Source: UBA2112 sp964596695
GTDB lineage: Bacteria > Patescibacteriota > Saccharimonadia > Saccharimonadales > Saccharimonadaceae
Assembly: GCA_964596695.1 (NCBI GenBank)
Contig: CAZQVE010000001.1
Location: forward strand, 378,527 to 442,526
DNA: 64,000 nt
Reading direction: 5' to 3'
Part shown: one piece after another, positions 17,836 through 25,613 of the stretch
Layout: each line of letters starts with the position of its first letter
Numbering within the stretch: position 1 is the stretch's first letter
The notes under the pieces: generated by a model
The model's database searches: none
Seen by the model: only the letters and a program-made list of their open reading frames with translations
What the model was told of the DNA's origin: nothing
Translations under genes and position numbers: made by a program

Positions 17836-18293
17836 TGAGCTAGGAAGAGCCCGACAGGTGTCGAAAGCGCCAAGGCGGTGATCACTATGTAAGTCCAGAC
17901 CTTTAGCTGCGACGGCTTTGCGCCGTGGACGTGCCAGCCTAGTAGCACAAGTGCCGCGACAAACAATACGCTTCCTACTATCGTCAGCGGTATATTCCCG
18001 CCCAATTCAGCGTATTTTATAGCGGTACTTCCGATTACCAGTGCATTACCTACGTTGAACAGGCCGAAGACCGTGTAGGCTAGTCGTTCTTTGCCCTTGC
18101 GACCAAGCTTTGCGATAACTCCACCCAAAAATATTTGTGCTATGCCGACAATCAGCACCAAGTACGCACTTGCCCACATGGCGAACGTACTTGGTTGCTT
18201 AGCAAAAAACGCTGATAGTACGCCGCCCGCCACGATTGCCAAGACGCCGGTAACCGTATACGTGCGTACTATGCCTCGACCGAATATGTTCAT
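17829..18293 (-). CDS. Four-helix integral membrane protein, DUF4383-like
   Basis: 154 residues with four strongly hydrophobic segments at about 10-28, 38-60, 78-98 and 105-150 joined by short basic loops (GRKGKERLAYTVFG). The pattern resembles small tetra-spanning proteins of the DUF4383/DoxX size class, of unknown function. Transcribed alone and convergent with the propeller protein. Confidence 0.6.
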   Translation of the reverse strand: MNIFGRGIVRTYTVTGVLAIVAGGVLSAFFAKQPSTFAMWASAYLVLIVGIAQIFLGGVIAKLGRKGKERLAYTVFGLFNVGNALVIGSTAIKYAELGGNIPLTIVGSVLFVAALVLLGWHVHGAKPSQLKVWTYIVITALALSTPVGLFLAHQ

Positions 18294-18333
18294 ACATCTA
18301 GTGTACTACTTTTCAAGAGCGAGAAAGTATCTT

Positions 18334-18732
18334 CTAGACGTTGAACTTGCCTTCGCGTTCTGGCTGGCTCATGATCTCTATGACTGTTAGATCCCGGCGT
18401 CCTTTGGCGGGTATAAAGACCGTTACCTTGTCACCAACTTTATAACCCAGCAATGCGCAGCCTATAGGCGAGAGTATGGACACTTTGCCTTCGCGCAGGT
18501 TAGCGTCCTCGGGGAATACCAGCCAATACTCCCATACGTGTCCCAGGTCATCGACGAATCGTATATGCGAATTCATCGTAATCACGTCGTGTGGTATTTC
18601 GCGTGGTTTTACTATTTCCGCTCGTTTCAGCTCGTACAGCAGCGCTAGGTCATAATCATCGTGCGGCTCGCGATCGTTCAACAGCTTCTTCAACTTGTCA
18701 TGGTCGAACTGGGTAACGTAAATCTTCGACAT
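18334..18732 (-). CDS. GreA/GreB C-terminal domain protein, Rnk-like
   Basis: 132 residues from the ATG at 18732, selected because GGAGG lies about ten bases before it. The N-terminal part is a short helical region (TQFDHDKLKKLLNDR); the C-terminal half matches the FKBP-like GreA/GreB fold (WEYWLVFPEDANLREGKVSILSPIGCALLGYKVGDKVTV). Rnk and related proteins bind RNA polymerase at the secondary channel without the long coiled coil needed for transcript cleavage. The role is probably modulation of transcription; a separate full GreA is not in the window. Confidence 0.82.
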   Translation of the reverse strand: MSKIYVTQFDHDKLKKLLNDREPHDDYDLALLYELKRAEIVKPREIPHDVITMNSHIRFVDDLGHVWEYWLVFPEDANLREGKVSILSPIGCALLGYKVGDKVTVFIPAKGRRDLTVIEIMSQPEREGKFNV

Positions 18733-18889
18733 CGGACACCTCCGTCTCGTTTCATATTCGCAATTAAGTATTACTATATTTAGTATACCATTTTTGAGCG
18801 AGGTTAGCTCTTCTGCGCCTGTGTTGCTTTGTCGCCATTCTTTTTCTTTCCGTATGGCGCAAATAACGCTTTTTATGTATGATTCTCCC

Positions 18890-19696
18890 ATGATAGAAAT
18901 TTCCGACACAAACGTATTGCAGGAATTTAAACTGTTACCCAATGAACTGTCTGGCAAAATCGCCAACGGTATTGGTCTGGTAGCGCCATTCGACTTTGCG
19001 CTCGATGATGAGTGTCGCAGGTGGCTGTCCGACGATATACCGATGTTCGTAACGCGGACACCAGAGCTCGAAAGCGCCGATGTGACAGTCGAGCTGGCAA
19101 AGGAAGTAAGTAGCGAGCTGGCAGTAGCGCCTGCCGTAAAATCTCTGCTTGCCGTGAACCCTGCGGCTATCGGTTATGCGTGTACGTCAGGTAGTTTTAT
19201 TGATGGAGTGGAGGGAGAGCGCCGCTTGCAGCACACGATGATCGCAGCTGGCGCAGAGGCTGCCGTAACGACATCGGGTGCGCTCGTACAGGCGCTCAAC
19301 GAGCTAGGGATCAAAAGAATTGGTATCGTGACACCCTATAACCACGATTTATCACAACTACTGGTGGATTACTTGCGTGAAGCAGGATTCGAAGTCGCGA
19401 CTGGCGGTTATTTGGGTATGGAGCACGATATCGCGCGGATTAGTACGAGTGCAATTCAGCGCTTGGCCGAGTCGATTAATCGTCCGGATATAGAAGCGAT
19501 ATTTTTTAGCTGCACAAATCTCCACACGTTCGATATCATCGAAAAGCTTGAAGCTTATCTCTCAAAGCCGGTGTTGTCGGCAAATCAAGTGACGATGTGG
19601 GCAGTGCTTCGCGCAGGCGGTTTACGCCTGCCTGTTATAAACCAGCGTCTGTTTCAGCGCACCTCTCGGGTTGAACCTTCGAACCCTTCGCGGTAA
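18890..19696 (+). CDS. Asp/Glu racemase superfamily enzyme, maleate isomerase/arylmalonate decarboxylase type
   Basis: 268 residues from ATG 18890, seven bases after TATGAT (leaderless); upstream in-frame starts have no support. The two-domain alpha/beta racemase fold carries both catalytic cysteines: ACTSGSF near residue 97 and FFSCTNLHT near residue 205. Closest by motif to maleate cis-trans isomerases and arylmalonate decarboxylases, which act on 1,2-dicarboxylates or malonates; substrate unresolved. Curiously metabolic for a CPR genome and next to the equally isolated acyl-CoA dehydrogenase, but no operon joins them. Confidence 0.8.
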   Translation: MIEISDTNVLQEFKLLPNELSGKIANGIGLVAPFDFALDDECRRWLSDDIPMFVTRTPELESADVTVELAKEVSSELAVAPAVKSLLAVNPAAIGYACTSGSFIDGVEGERRLQHTMIAAGAEAAVTTSGALVQALNELGIKRIGIVTPYNHDLSQLLVDYLREAGFEVATGGYLGMEHDIARISTSAIQRLAESINRPDIEAIFFSCTNLHTFDIIEKLEAYLSKPVLSANQVTMWAVLRAGGLRLPVINQRLFQRTSRVEPSNPSR

Positions 19697-19764
19697 TTGA
19701 ATTTATTGCACGAATGTGCCAAAATACATCCAACTTCAGTTATTGAGGTACATTGACAAGCGGA

Positions 19765-19886
19765 GGCACAAGATGAGGTGCAACGGTACGCTCGACGCGC
19801 CGCTTCATCTCATCTTGTGTTTGGTAAGTATACGCAAGCAGGGGCAACCCTGAGGATAGTCCTGTGAGAGTCTGTAGGGAGTAATC
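19765..19886 (+). promoter_or_regulatory. Structured leader of the acyl-CoA dehydrogenase gene
   Basis: A perfect 11-base inverted repeat CACAAGATGAG/CTCATCTTGTG brackets about 30 bases containing a second, competing partner (GATGAGGTG/CGCTTCATC). Two small stems follow (CAGG/CCTG and AGGA/TCCT), then TAGGGAG before the ATG. No named riboswitch was recognised. Confidence 0.4.
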
Positions 19887-21125
19887 ATGACAAAATCTCC
19901 GGAAAAGACATTCTCTCTGGAGCTTCCTGAGGATGTTGTTCACATTCGTGATTGGGTTGGCGAGTTTGCCGATGAGCATATTCGTCCTGCGGCCAAGTAT
20001 TGGGACGAGCGCGAAGAAACGCCGTGGCCCATCATCAAAAAGGCCGCCGAAGTCGGCATCTACACTCCGGAATTCTTCGCCGAAATGGCGTTCCATCCGA
20101 GCGGCCTCTTGATGCCGATCGTGCACGAGGAGCTGTTCAAGCGCGATGCCGGAATCGCACTGTCCATCATGGGAACCGGCCTGGCGGTGGCTTCGCTTTC
20201 TGCAGTTGCGATGGCGAACGACACCCCCAAGCAGCTCTCATGGATAGCGCCCATGTTCGGCACGCCTGATGATCCGAAGGTTGGCGCCTTCTGCTCGTCC
20301 GAGCCGAATGCTGGCTCTGATGTCGGTGGAATGAAGACGCGTGCAGCGTACGAGGAGGATGCCGACGAATGGGTACTCAACGGCACCAAGACGTGGGCAA
20401 CCAACGGCGGTATCGCCAACGTCCACATCGTGGTCGCGTCGGTTTACCCCGAGTTCGGCAGCCGTGGGCAGGCGTCGTTCATCGTGCCCCCGGACACACC
20501 GGGGCTGTCGCAAGGACAGAAGTTCCAGAAGCACGGAATCCGCGCCTCGCACACCGCAGAAGTGGTGCTCGACAACGTGAGGCTTTCCGGCGACCTGATC
20601 GTAGGTGGCAGGGAAAAGTTCGAGGAACGGATCGCTCGTGTGCGCGAAGGCAAGAGTGCCGGTGGACAAGCGGCCATGATGACCTTTGAACGCACCCGAC
20701 CGACGGTCGGAGCGATGGCAGTCGGTGTCGCGCAGGCAGCCTATGATGAAGCGCTGGCCTACGCGAAGACGCGGGAGCAGTTCGGTCACAAGATCGGCGA
20801 CTTCCAGGCGATCGCGTTCAAGCTGGCCAACATGAAGGCACGCATTGATGCGGCTCGGCTGCTGGTGTGGCGAGCGGCGTGGATGGCTGCTCACGAAAAG
20901 AAGTTCGAGAGCGCTGAGGGTTCGATAGCTAAACTGGTCGCCAGCGAGACCGCCGTGTACGTGACCGACGAGGCTATCCAGATTCTCGGCGGCAACGGCT
21001 ACACGCGGGAATACCCGGTGGAGCGTATGCACCGTGATTCGAAAATCTTCACGATCTTCGAAGGCACCAGTGAGATCCAGCGGCTGGTAATCGGACGCAC
21101 CATCACTGGTCTTCCTGTCCGCTGA
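19887..21125 (+). CDS. Acyl-CoA dehydrogenase
   Basis: 412 residues. All three ACAD domains are present: an N-terminal helical bundle, the middle beta domain (FCSSEPNAGSDVGGMKT and LNGTKTWATNGGIAN) and the C-terminal FAD-binding bundle (YAKTREQFGHKIGDFQAIAFKLANM, ILGGNGYTREYPVERMHRDSKI). The catalytic base Glu is in IFEGTSEIQ. The enzyme oxidises acyl-CoA to enoyl-CoA and passes electrons to ETF. It looks intact, yet no ligase, hydratase, thiolase or ETF lies nearby, and CPR genomes usually lack beta-oxidation. A GC-rich, monocistronic unit with its own leader and terminator: a likely acquired gene. Confidence 0.95.
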   Translation: MTKSPEKTFSLELPEDVVHIRDWVGEFADEHIRPAAKYWDEREETPWPIIKKAAEVGIYTPEFFAEMAFHPSGLLMPIVHEELFKRDAGIALSIMGTGLAVASLSAVAMANDTPKQLSWIAPMFGTPDDPKVGAFCSSEPNAGSDVGGMKTRAAYEEDADEWVLNGTKTWATNGGIANVHIVVASVYPEFGSRGQASFIVPPDTPGLSQGQKFQKHGIRASHTAEVVLDNVRLSGDLIVGGREKFEERIARVREGKSAGGQAAMMTFERTRPTVGAMAVGVAQAAYDEALAYAKTREQFGHKIGDFQAIAFKLANMKARIDAARLLVWRAAWMAAHEKKFESAEGSIAKLVASETAVYVTDEAIQILGGNGYTREYPVERMHRDSKIFTIFEGTSEIQRLVIGRTITGLPVR

Positions 21126-21148
21126 CAGCCAGTTGTATGCTGGTCACC

Positions 21149-21198
21149 AAGCGGCAGGCAGATAGGTATAAACCACCTATCTGCCTGCCGCTTTTTCA
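21149..21198 (+). terminator. Very strong terminator after the acyl-CoA dehydrogenase
   Basis: About 18-base stem AAGCGGCAGGCAGATAGG with its complement, loop TATAAACCA, then CTTTTTC. Confidence 0.94.
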
Positions 21199-21264
21199 TT
21201 TGAGGGATAAATCCTTACTTCTGTACGAATACTGTACTAGAGAACTATGGTAAAAGCTTAACAT

Positions 21265-21323
21265 TATGGTATAATGTATTTATCTCTCACATCCGGTGAG
21301 GGCTGATAGAGTAGGGTGATGAT
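21265..21323 (+). promoter_or_regulatory. Promoter and leader of the 81-residue protein
   Basis: Extended -10 TGGTATAAT near 21270 is followed by a CTCAC/GTGAG hairpin and AGGGTGATG before the ATG at 21324. Confidence 0.55.
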
Positions 21324-21569
21324 ATGAGTGAAAGGCTCATGCGTCAGCACGATGCCCCAGTACGGTCCGTGACGGACATCGGACCCGGTGATTTTGTCAA
21401 GGTCGGAACACACTGGCGACGCGTCGTCTCCAACTCCGACTTCGGTGCGGAACATCCGCAACGCGACGGCAACTGGCGCATTGAAACTGAAGGTGGTGGT
21501 ACGCGTACAGGTTGGAGCATCAACCGCTACGCGAAGGCGGAGGATATGCGGCCCCGACCAACTCCGTGA
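21324..21569 (+). CDS. Small hypothetical protein (81 aa)
   Basis: Not recognised. 81 residues, soluble, Arg- and Trp-rich (VKVGTHWRRVVS, GGGTRTGWSINRYAKAEDM), possibly a small beta-barrel/SH3-like fold around GDFVKVGTHWRRV. It has its own promoter, hairpin leader, ribosome-binding site and terminator and the GC-rich wobble bases seen in the acyl-CoA dehydrogenase just upstream, so both may have arrived together or share regulation. These signals make it very likely a real gene despite its size. Confidence 0.65.
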   Translation: MSERLMRQHDAPVRSVTDIGPGDFVKVGTHWRRVVSNSDFGAEHPQRDGNWRIETEGGGTRTGWSINRYAKAEDMRPRPTP

Positions 21570-21587
21570 CTGTTGGCAACGTCGAGT

Positions 21588-21620
21588 AAAACTCCGTAGC
21601 CGATGGTTGCGGAGTTTTGC
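21588..21620 (+). terminator. Terminator after the 81-residue protein
   Basis: AAAACTCCG/CGGAGTTTT stem with a 13-base loop; the T tract is part of the 3' arm. Confidence 0.8.
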
Positions 21621-21657
21621 ACTTAAGTTATATACAAGGTGTAATACTACTTTAGTT

Positions 21658-21882
21658 ATGAACGAGAAAAAACCTGTAGATAGAGCTGAAGTTATTTCTC
21701 GGCGAACGCAACTTTTGCGGCAAGCAGCTATCGCGCGGATAGACCTCGTTAGAGACTTTATGAATATATATCCCGATTACGACCCAAATACGGATATGAC
21801 CGCTGAACAAGAAGCGGCCTGGGACAGTCTTAGCGAAGAGCCGCTCGCACAAATCCATGCAAAACTAGACGAGTTAGAGTAG
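21658..21882 (+). CDS. Small hypothetical helical protein (74 aa)
   Basis: Not recognised. 74 residues from the ATG at 21658, which follows a TAATAC-type box closely (leaderless). Highly charged and helical (ISRRTQLLRQAAIARIDLVRD, AEQEAAWDSLSEEPLAQIHAKLDELE), so probably a short coiled coil or helical hairpin. It stands alone, with an inverted repeat (GGCGGGTGTT/AACACCACGCCC, 21900-21950) after its stop. Confidence 0.5.
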   Translation: MNEKKPVDRAEVISRRTQLLRQAAIARIDLVRDFMNIYPDYDPNTDMTAEQEAAWDSLSEEPLAQIHAKLDELE

Positions 21883-22036
21883 GCGGAAGCGCGCCTATGG
21901 GGCGGGTGTTTCCTGATGGGCGAGAGAACACCACGCCCGCTGTTTCGTATGACTGATTTTTGGATATTTCCGATACAATTATTGCGATTCACTCATGAAT
22001 ATTGCAAAATATGAAAATACCTGTATTATAACGACA

Positions 22037-22957
22037 ATGATTGAAGTAGTGTCGAGTTACCCGGATATTCATCAAGTCGAGCATAAGCCGCTCGACGGAT
22101 TAAGGGCGCTTCGTGATCAAGCCTTTGTTGCAAGCTGGATCGGGAGCGAAAATGAAATTCAACGCCAAAAGAGTATAAGGGGAGGTGACTATGTACAGGC
22201 TATGGGTCTTGCCACCCTGTCGCTCAATAATCAGTACGAAACCAGTGAGCTACGAGGCGAAAAGGTTATCGCGACGGGTAAGGCCTACCGCGTATTGTAT
22301 GGCGGGGGAGAAATTTTTTCCGAATCCGACGCCGAGCAATTAGAGTCTGCCACGATGCAATTCGACGAGATTACTTTCGTACCTGTAACATATCCGGGTA
22401 AGTTTCGTGAAGTCGAGAAACATCGCGCGGCATTCCGCCTAAAGCCGGTTGACGGAGCGTCCGGACCTGATACCAGTCACTTCTATATGTTGCTCGATGA
22501 CGCAGAACAACTCGACTATGAGAGTTTGATAGTACCTGATATTAGCCTCAAAGACTTGGACAAAACACTCGACGACATGCACGGAGATTTCGCTGCGTTC
22601 CGCATGGCCGTGTATGACGAGACGCATACGGAAGGCCAGAGATACGCAGCGCTGGATGAGCGCGTGCGCGAATACAAAAAACAACTTCAGCCACTTATCG
22701 ATCATGTAGTTCCGCTTATGATCAATTCCGATAAATTCACGAAAGTCGTCGACGGTCGCAGACGCAGAGACACGGTCACGGAAAATCCCGTAGATGGCGA
22801 GTGTATCGCGGGGGCGCTCAAAAACGTAGAAATCATAGACAATTTTCTTCACCCAGGGTTAGTGCCTCATTTGGTTATCAGAAACAATTTCGAACAAACC
22901 ACATATACCGTACCGATTAACGCAGCCGTTCGTAATCTTTTGACACTCGAGCAGTAA
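22037..22957 (+). CDS. Hypothetical protein (306 aa)
   Basis: Not recognised. 306 residues from the ATG at 22037, seven bases after TATTAT (leaderless); the ATG at 21995 lies upstream of that box. A soluble acidic protein without signal peptide or membrane helix. It has an N-terminal alpha/beta region (EITFVPVTYPGKFREVEKHRAAF), a helical middle (DLDKTLDDMHGDFAAFRMAVYDE) and a C-terminal region ending in TYTVPINAAVRNLLTLEQ. The short motif GRRRRDT near residue 240 is basic. No catalytic motif is evident. Confidence 0.6.
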   Translation: MIEVVSSYPDIHQVEHKPLDGLRALRDQAFVASWIGSENEIQRQKSIRGGDYVQAMGLATLSLNNQYETSELRGEKVIATGKAYRVLYGGGEIFSESDAEQLESATMQFDEITFVPVTYPGKFREVEKHRAAFRLKPVDGASGPDTSHFYMLLDDAEQLDYESLIVPDISLKDLDKTLDDMHGDFAAFRMAVYDETHTEGQRYAALDERVREYKKQLQPLIDHVVPLMINSDKFTKVVDGRRRRDTVTENPVDGECIAGALKNVEIIDNFLHPGLVPHLVIRNNFEQTTYTVPINAAVRNLLTLEQ

Positions 22958-23000
22958 CAGTTAGAATCACACTTTTCGGGATATGCCTGGACTGGAAAAG

Positions 23001-23540
23001 CTATGGTGAGACCCAGCCCGCCCACGCGTCGTTTGTGTACTTCCAACCCCACGCACCACTGGAACTTTGGCCGGTAGCCGGACATACTACTGTCATCGAC
23101 GTCCATGACGTAGGGCTGAATTCTTTCACTCCTCCGGAAGTATTGGAGATATAGAATCTTTTGCCGGATTTACTATATGCAGCTAGTGAATACGAAGAGC
23201 CGTCGTTAGGATCACCATAACAGTAGAGGAAGTTATGCGTGTTATCCGTTTGATACGATGATTTACTTGCATTGAGAGAATGACCAGCAGCCTTCATTGC
23301 GTTAAGACCCGAAGTGTTTATAGGGTAGGTGTTTGAACCAGAATCGGCTCGCCATAGCTCAAGCGTTTTTGCGACATTAGATAGGTCGCTTTTGACAGCT
23401 GCATCGTTCGCGCTGTTCGTAATCCCGCCATAGGCTACAAGGATAATCGCGGCCAAAATACCGATTACCACGATAACGATGATGAGTTCCACGAGAGTAA
23501 AGCCTCGCTGCCTACCGTGTGTGTTGTATAATTTTTTCAT
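23001..23540 (-). CDS. Type IV pilin-like protein (copy 1)
   Basis: 179 residues; GGATGGAAG precedes the ATG. A short basic leader with the prepilin peptidase site RGFTLVELIIVIVVIGILAA (residues 12-31), including Glu+5, then a globular domain with two Cys likely forming a disulfide (FLYCYGDP, VVCPATG). Such pilins insert by the hydrophobic helix and assemble into type IV filaments after cleavage by the peptidase encoded at 38185. Its first 40 codons are almost identical in DNA to those of the next copy; the globular domains differ. It lies 13 kb from the main pilus locus, on the opposite strand. Confidence 0.92.
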   Translation of the reverse strand: MKKLYNTHGRQRGFTLVELIIVIVVIGILAAIILVAYGGITNSANDAAVKSDLSNVAKTLELWRADSGSNTYPINTSGLNAMKAAGHSLNASKSSYQTDNTHNFLYCYGDPNDGSSYSLAAYSKSGKRFYISNTSGGVKEFSPTSWTSMTVVCPATGQSSSGAWGWKYTNDAWAGWVSP

Positions 23541-23570
23541 TTACTTCCATCCCTGCGTTAGTTAGTGTTC

Positions 23571-24107
23571 CTAAGAGCAATTGCCTGATACCGGTATGTC
23601 CCGATATCTCTGTACTGTTATGCCGTTGCCCGTAAAGTACGACAGACGATCCTTTGCGGTACAGTCACCGCCCTCGCCCTCATTTTCATCGAGCCCATAT
23701 GGGTTTCCTCTCGCGTCTCCTTCTTTCAACCCGGACAAGTCCACTCCCGCAGCGGCTCCGATTGTGTCGAGGTCATCGTAATAGCGGGTCCAACAAACAT
23801 GTGATTTCGGGAGATCTTTTGGCTCGGTGCCGTCCGGGTTATATGTCGGACTCGAGCAGGCGCCTATCGACCAGCTCCAGCCAGTGATTTCTGCCGCGGT
23901 TTTCCCTGTTTTTACGCGTGCCACCATGATTGCCTTATAGTATTGGTTCAGATCGGCGTCTCGCTTAGCTTCACGTGCGTTACTTTGTACGCCGTTATAC
24001 GCTACAAGGATAATCGCGGCCAAAATACCGATTACCACGATAACGATGATGAGTTCCACAAGGGTGAAACCTTGCTGTCTGTGAAGTACGTTATGTAATT
24101 TTTTCAT
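23571..24107 (-). CDS. Type IV pilin-like protein (copy 2)
   Basis: 178 residues, AAGGATGGG before the ATG. Cleavage site and helix QGFTLVELIIVIVVIGILAA, then a different globular domain with four cysteines (GACSSP, HVCWTRYYDD, GGDCTAKD, VSGNCS), enough for two disulfides. A block of 59 bases encoding the N-terminal helix (24001-24059) is identical to 23434-23492 in copy 1, a sign of recent duplication or gene conversion with divergent surface domains. It is the middle gene of a three-gene minus-strand run. Confidence 0.92.
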   Translation of the reverse strand: MKKLHNVLHRQQGFTLVELIIVIVVIGILAAIILVAYNGVQSNAREAKRDADLNQYYKAIMVARVKTGKTAAEITGWSWSIGACSSPTYNPDGTEPKDLPKSHVCWTRYYDDLDTIGAAAGVDLSGLKEGDARGNPYGLDENEGEGGDCTAKDRLSYFTGNGITVQRYRDIPVSGNCS

Positions 24108-24116
24108 TACCCATCC

Positions 24117-24518
24117 TTACTCCGCGATACTTGTGACTTCGATAATTCCGACAGTGGGATATTTAGTGTCAGACTTCTTGCTGAACGTTCCGCTAACCGT
24201 AACATGTGTGTTCACGGGTACGCCACTGATGTTTTTATACGTTGGATCACTGTCTTTTAATCCGTAATAACGCCCACTGTCGTCCTTGAGACCGTAGGCA
24301 CACTCTAGTGTTTGTGGACCGCTCGTATCCTTGTGCGGCAGGCACATGACCGTGCCGCTGATTTTAATCGCTCCGTCCGCAGGTGCTTTTGTTTGCGGAC
24401 TATCCGCAGCGGGCTGCAAGAATAAGGCTGCGCCACATACGGCACCTATGACGATTACCGCGATAATAGCGAGGATAATGTTTCGCCGCTTGAGTTGGCT
24501 AGAGCTTTTCTTTGCCAT
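24117..24518 (-). CDS. Membrane-anchored small OB-like protein
   Basis: 133 residues. A basic N-terminus, one membrane helix (IILAIIAVIVIGAVCGAALFL) and an external domain of about 85 residues with short strands (IKISGTVMCLP, YYGLKDSDP, THVTVSGTFSKK, VGIIEVTSI). The strand order and GTF motif resemble a small OB fold. Two Cys (VMCLP, LECAY) may form a disulfide. First gene of the run with both pilins (gap 9 bp), so it may assist or decorate those pilins (inference). Confidence 0.6.
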   Translation of the reverse strand: MAKKSSSQLKRRNIILAIIAVIVIGAVCGAALFLQPAADSPQTKAPADGAIKISGTVMCLPHKDTSGPQTLECAYGLKDDSGRYYGLKDSDPTYKNISGVPVNTHVTVSGTFSKKSDTKYPTVGIIEVTSIAE

Positions 24519-24631
24519 AGCTCTATCCTAACAGAAACCACAAGTTTAATACCCCGCACGAATGCGGTGTCTCTCAATTTGCTCACGAGGACTCCATTCT
24601 CAAGCTACGATGAGCGTATATATACCTGAAT

Positions 24632-24668
24632 ATAAGGTTCACCCCTGAAAGGTGTAATTTTGTACAAG
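24632..24668 (+). repeat. Left inverted repeat of the RAYT unit
   Basis: Begins ATAAGGTTCACCCCTG. The transposase promoter-like TATTAT lies just inside it. Confidence 0.8.
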
Positions 24669-24686
24669 TTACGATATTATTATCGT

Positions 24687-25295
24687 ATGCCTATCAAAAA
24701 CACGATCAAACAATATGACACGCCCGCATACTACCATGTCTATAATCGTGGTGCCTCAGAGTCTCAGATTTTTTTAGATGATGCGGATCGGCGCAAATTT
24801 CTCACGCTTTTTGCTCGCCATCTTGATCCGTCCAACAACGACACCAAAACCGACGGCGGGGAATACGAGAAATATGAGGTCGAGCTTGTCGCGTATTGTC
24901 TGATGGGAAATCATTTCCATTTACTCTTATTTCAGGAGAGTGACCCGATGGCAATCACGCAACTTATGCGTTCGGTTGCCACCGCCTATACCATGTACTT
25001 CAATCGCAAATACAAGCGTCACGGCCATCTGTTTCAGAGTATTTTCAAGGCGTCACGCATCACGGACGAGGCGTATCTACTGCACATCACTCGCTATATC
25101 CATATGAATCCACGAAGCTACTTGCGTTATCCATGGTCGAGCATTGGGTACTATCTGGGCGCACAACAACCACCGTGGCTTCACACCGATAGGGTTAACG
25201 ACATGCCGCCCAAGGTGTACAAACGATTCCTCCATGACTACGAAAGCAAAAAAGAAGAATTAGAGTTACTAAAGGCGATGCTCGCTGACGAATAG
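24687..25295 (+). CDS. REP-associated tyrosine transposase (Y1 family)
   Basis: 202 residues from the ATG at 24687, six bases after TATTAT (leaderless); a TTG at 24660 lies inside the repeat and is less likely. Family motifs: YHVYNRG near residue 14, the metal-binding HUH-type motif in LMGNHFHLLL near residue 76, and the catalytic Tyr region (ATAYTMYFNRKYKRHGHLFQ), then YIHMNPR. Y1 transposases cut single-stranded DNA at hairpins; RAYTs mobilise REP sequences and are usually single copy. Complete length for the family. Confidence 0.92.
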   Translation: MPIKNTIKQYDTPAYYHVYNRGASESQIFLDDADRRKFLTLFARHLDPSNNDTKTDGGEYEKYEVELVAYCLMGNHFHLLLFQESDPMAITQLMRSVATAYTMYFNRKYKRHGHLFQSIFKASRITDEAYLLHITRYIHMNPRSYLRYPWSSIGYYLGAQQPPWLHTDRVNDMPPKVYKRFLHDYESKKEELELLKAMLADE

Positions 25296-25310
25296 AGACG
25301 AAACGAAAAA

Positions 25311-25347
25311 CTTGTATAAATTAACACCTTTTAGGGGTGAACCTTAT
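25311..25347 (-). repeat. Right inverted repeat of the RAYT unit
   Basis: Ends GGGGTGAACCTTAT; the reverse complement matches the left end. Confidence 0.8.
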
Positions 25348-25391
25348 ATCCCTTATATCCCTTATATCCGTGAACCTTATATCCTTATATC
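25343..25391. repeat. Short tandem repeat beside the RAYT unit
   Basis: Repeated CTTATATCCC-like units, three in tandem, then CGTGAACCTTATATCC and another CTTATATCCC, also reusing the GTGAACCTTAT end of the inverted repeat. Confidence 0.7.
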
Positions 25392-25560
25392 CCAAAACGG
25401 CCTGTGCGTGGCACGAAACCCTGTGTGTGGTGGCGCTCACTTCGCCATAGAGGAGATGGAAGCCGACCATATAACCCCATGGAGCGAAGGCGGCAAGACA
25501 AACGCCGAGAACTGCCAGATGATATGCAAAGAAGACAACCGGCGAAAGAGCAACGTGTAG
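25387..25560 (+). pseudogene. Truncated HNH endonuclease (C-terminal fragment)
   Basis: About 57 residues matching the end of an HNH nuclease: QNGLC...PVCGG, then MEADHITPWSEGGKTNAENCQMICK and NRRKSN. This is the beta-beta-alpha metal site seen at the C-terminus of GmrSD/DUF262-type and McrA-like proteins. Upstream sequence in the same frame is only the tandem repeat and the RAYT end, so the 5' part is lost. The last CxxC partner has become CKED. Probably the relic of a DNA-cleaving defence gene destroyed near the RAYT insertion. Confidence 0.7.
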
Positions 25561-25613
25561 CACGCGCTATAGTCTTTTGCTGTAAGCAATACGTCGATAT
25601 ATACTAGTATCTG

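Larger units (their letters stand above)
24632..25347 (+). mobile_element. RAYT unit bounded by 37-bp imperfect inverted repeats
   Basis: Ends at 24632-24668 and 25311-25347 are inverted copies matching at about 33 of 37 positions. Both share ATAAGGTTCACCCCT, AAAGGTGT and TACAAG. They enclose one transposase gene of the REP-associated tyrosine type. RAYT genes elsewhere are flanked by inverted REP sequences, so this looks like a single REP-RAYT unit. The right end abuts a TTATATCCC tandem repeat and a broken HNH gene. Confidence 0.75.

Noticed and set aside
21324..21569. 81-residue protein as a spurious frame
   Set aside because: Promoter, ribosome site and a dedicated terminator argue that it is real, so it was kept as a feature.
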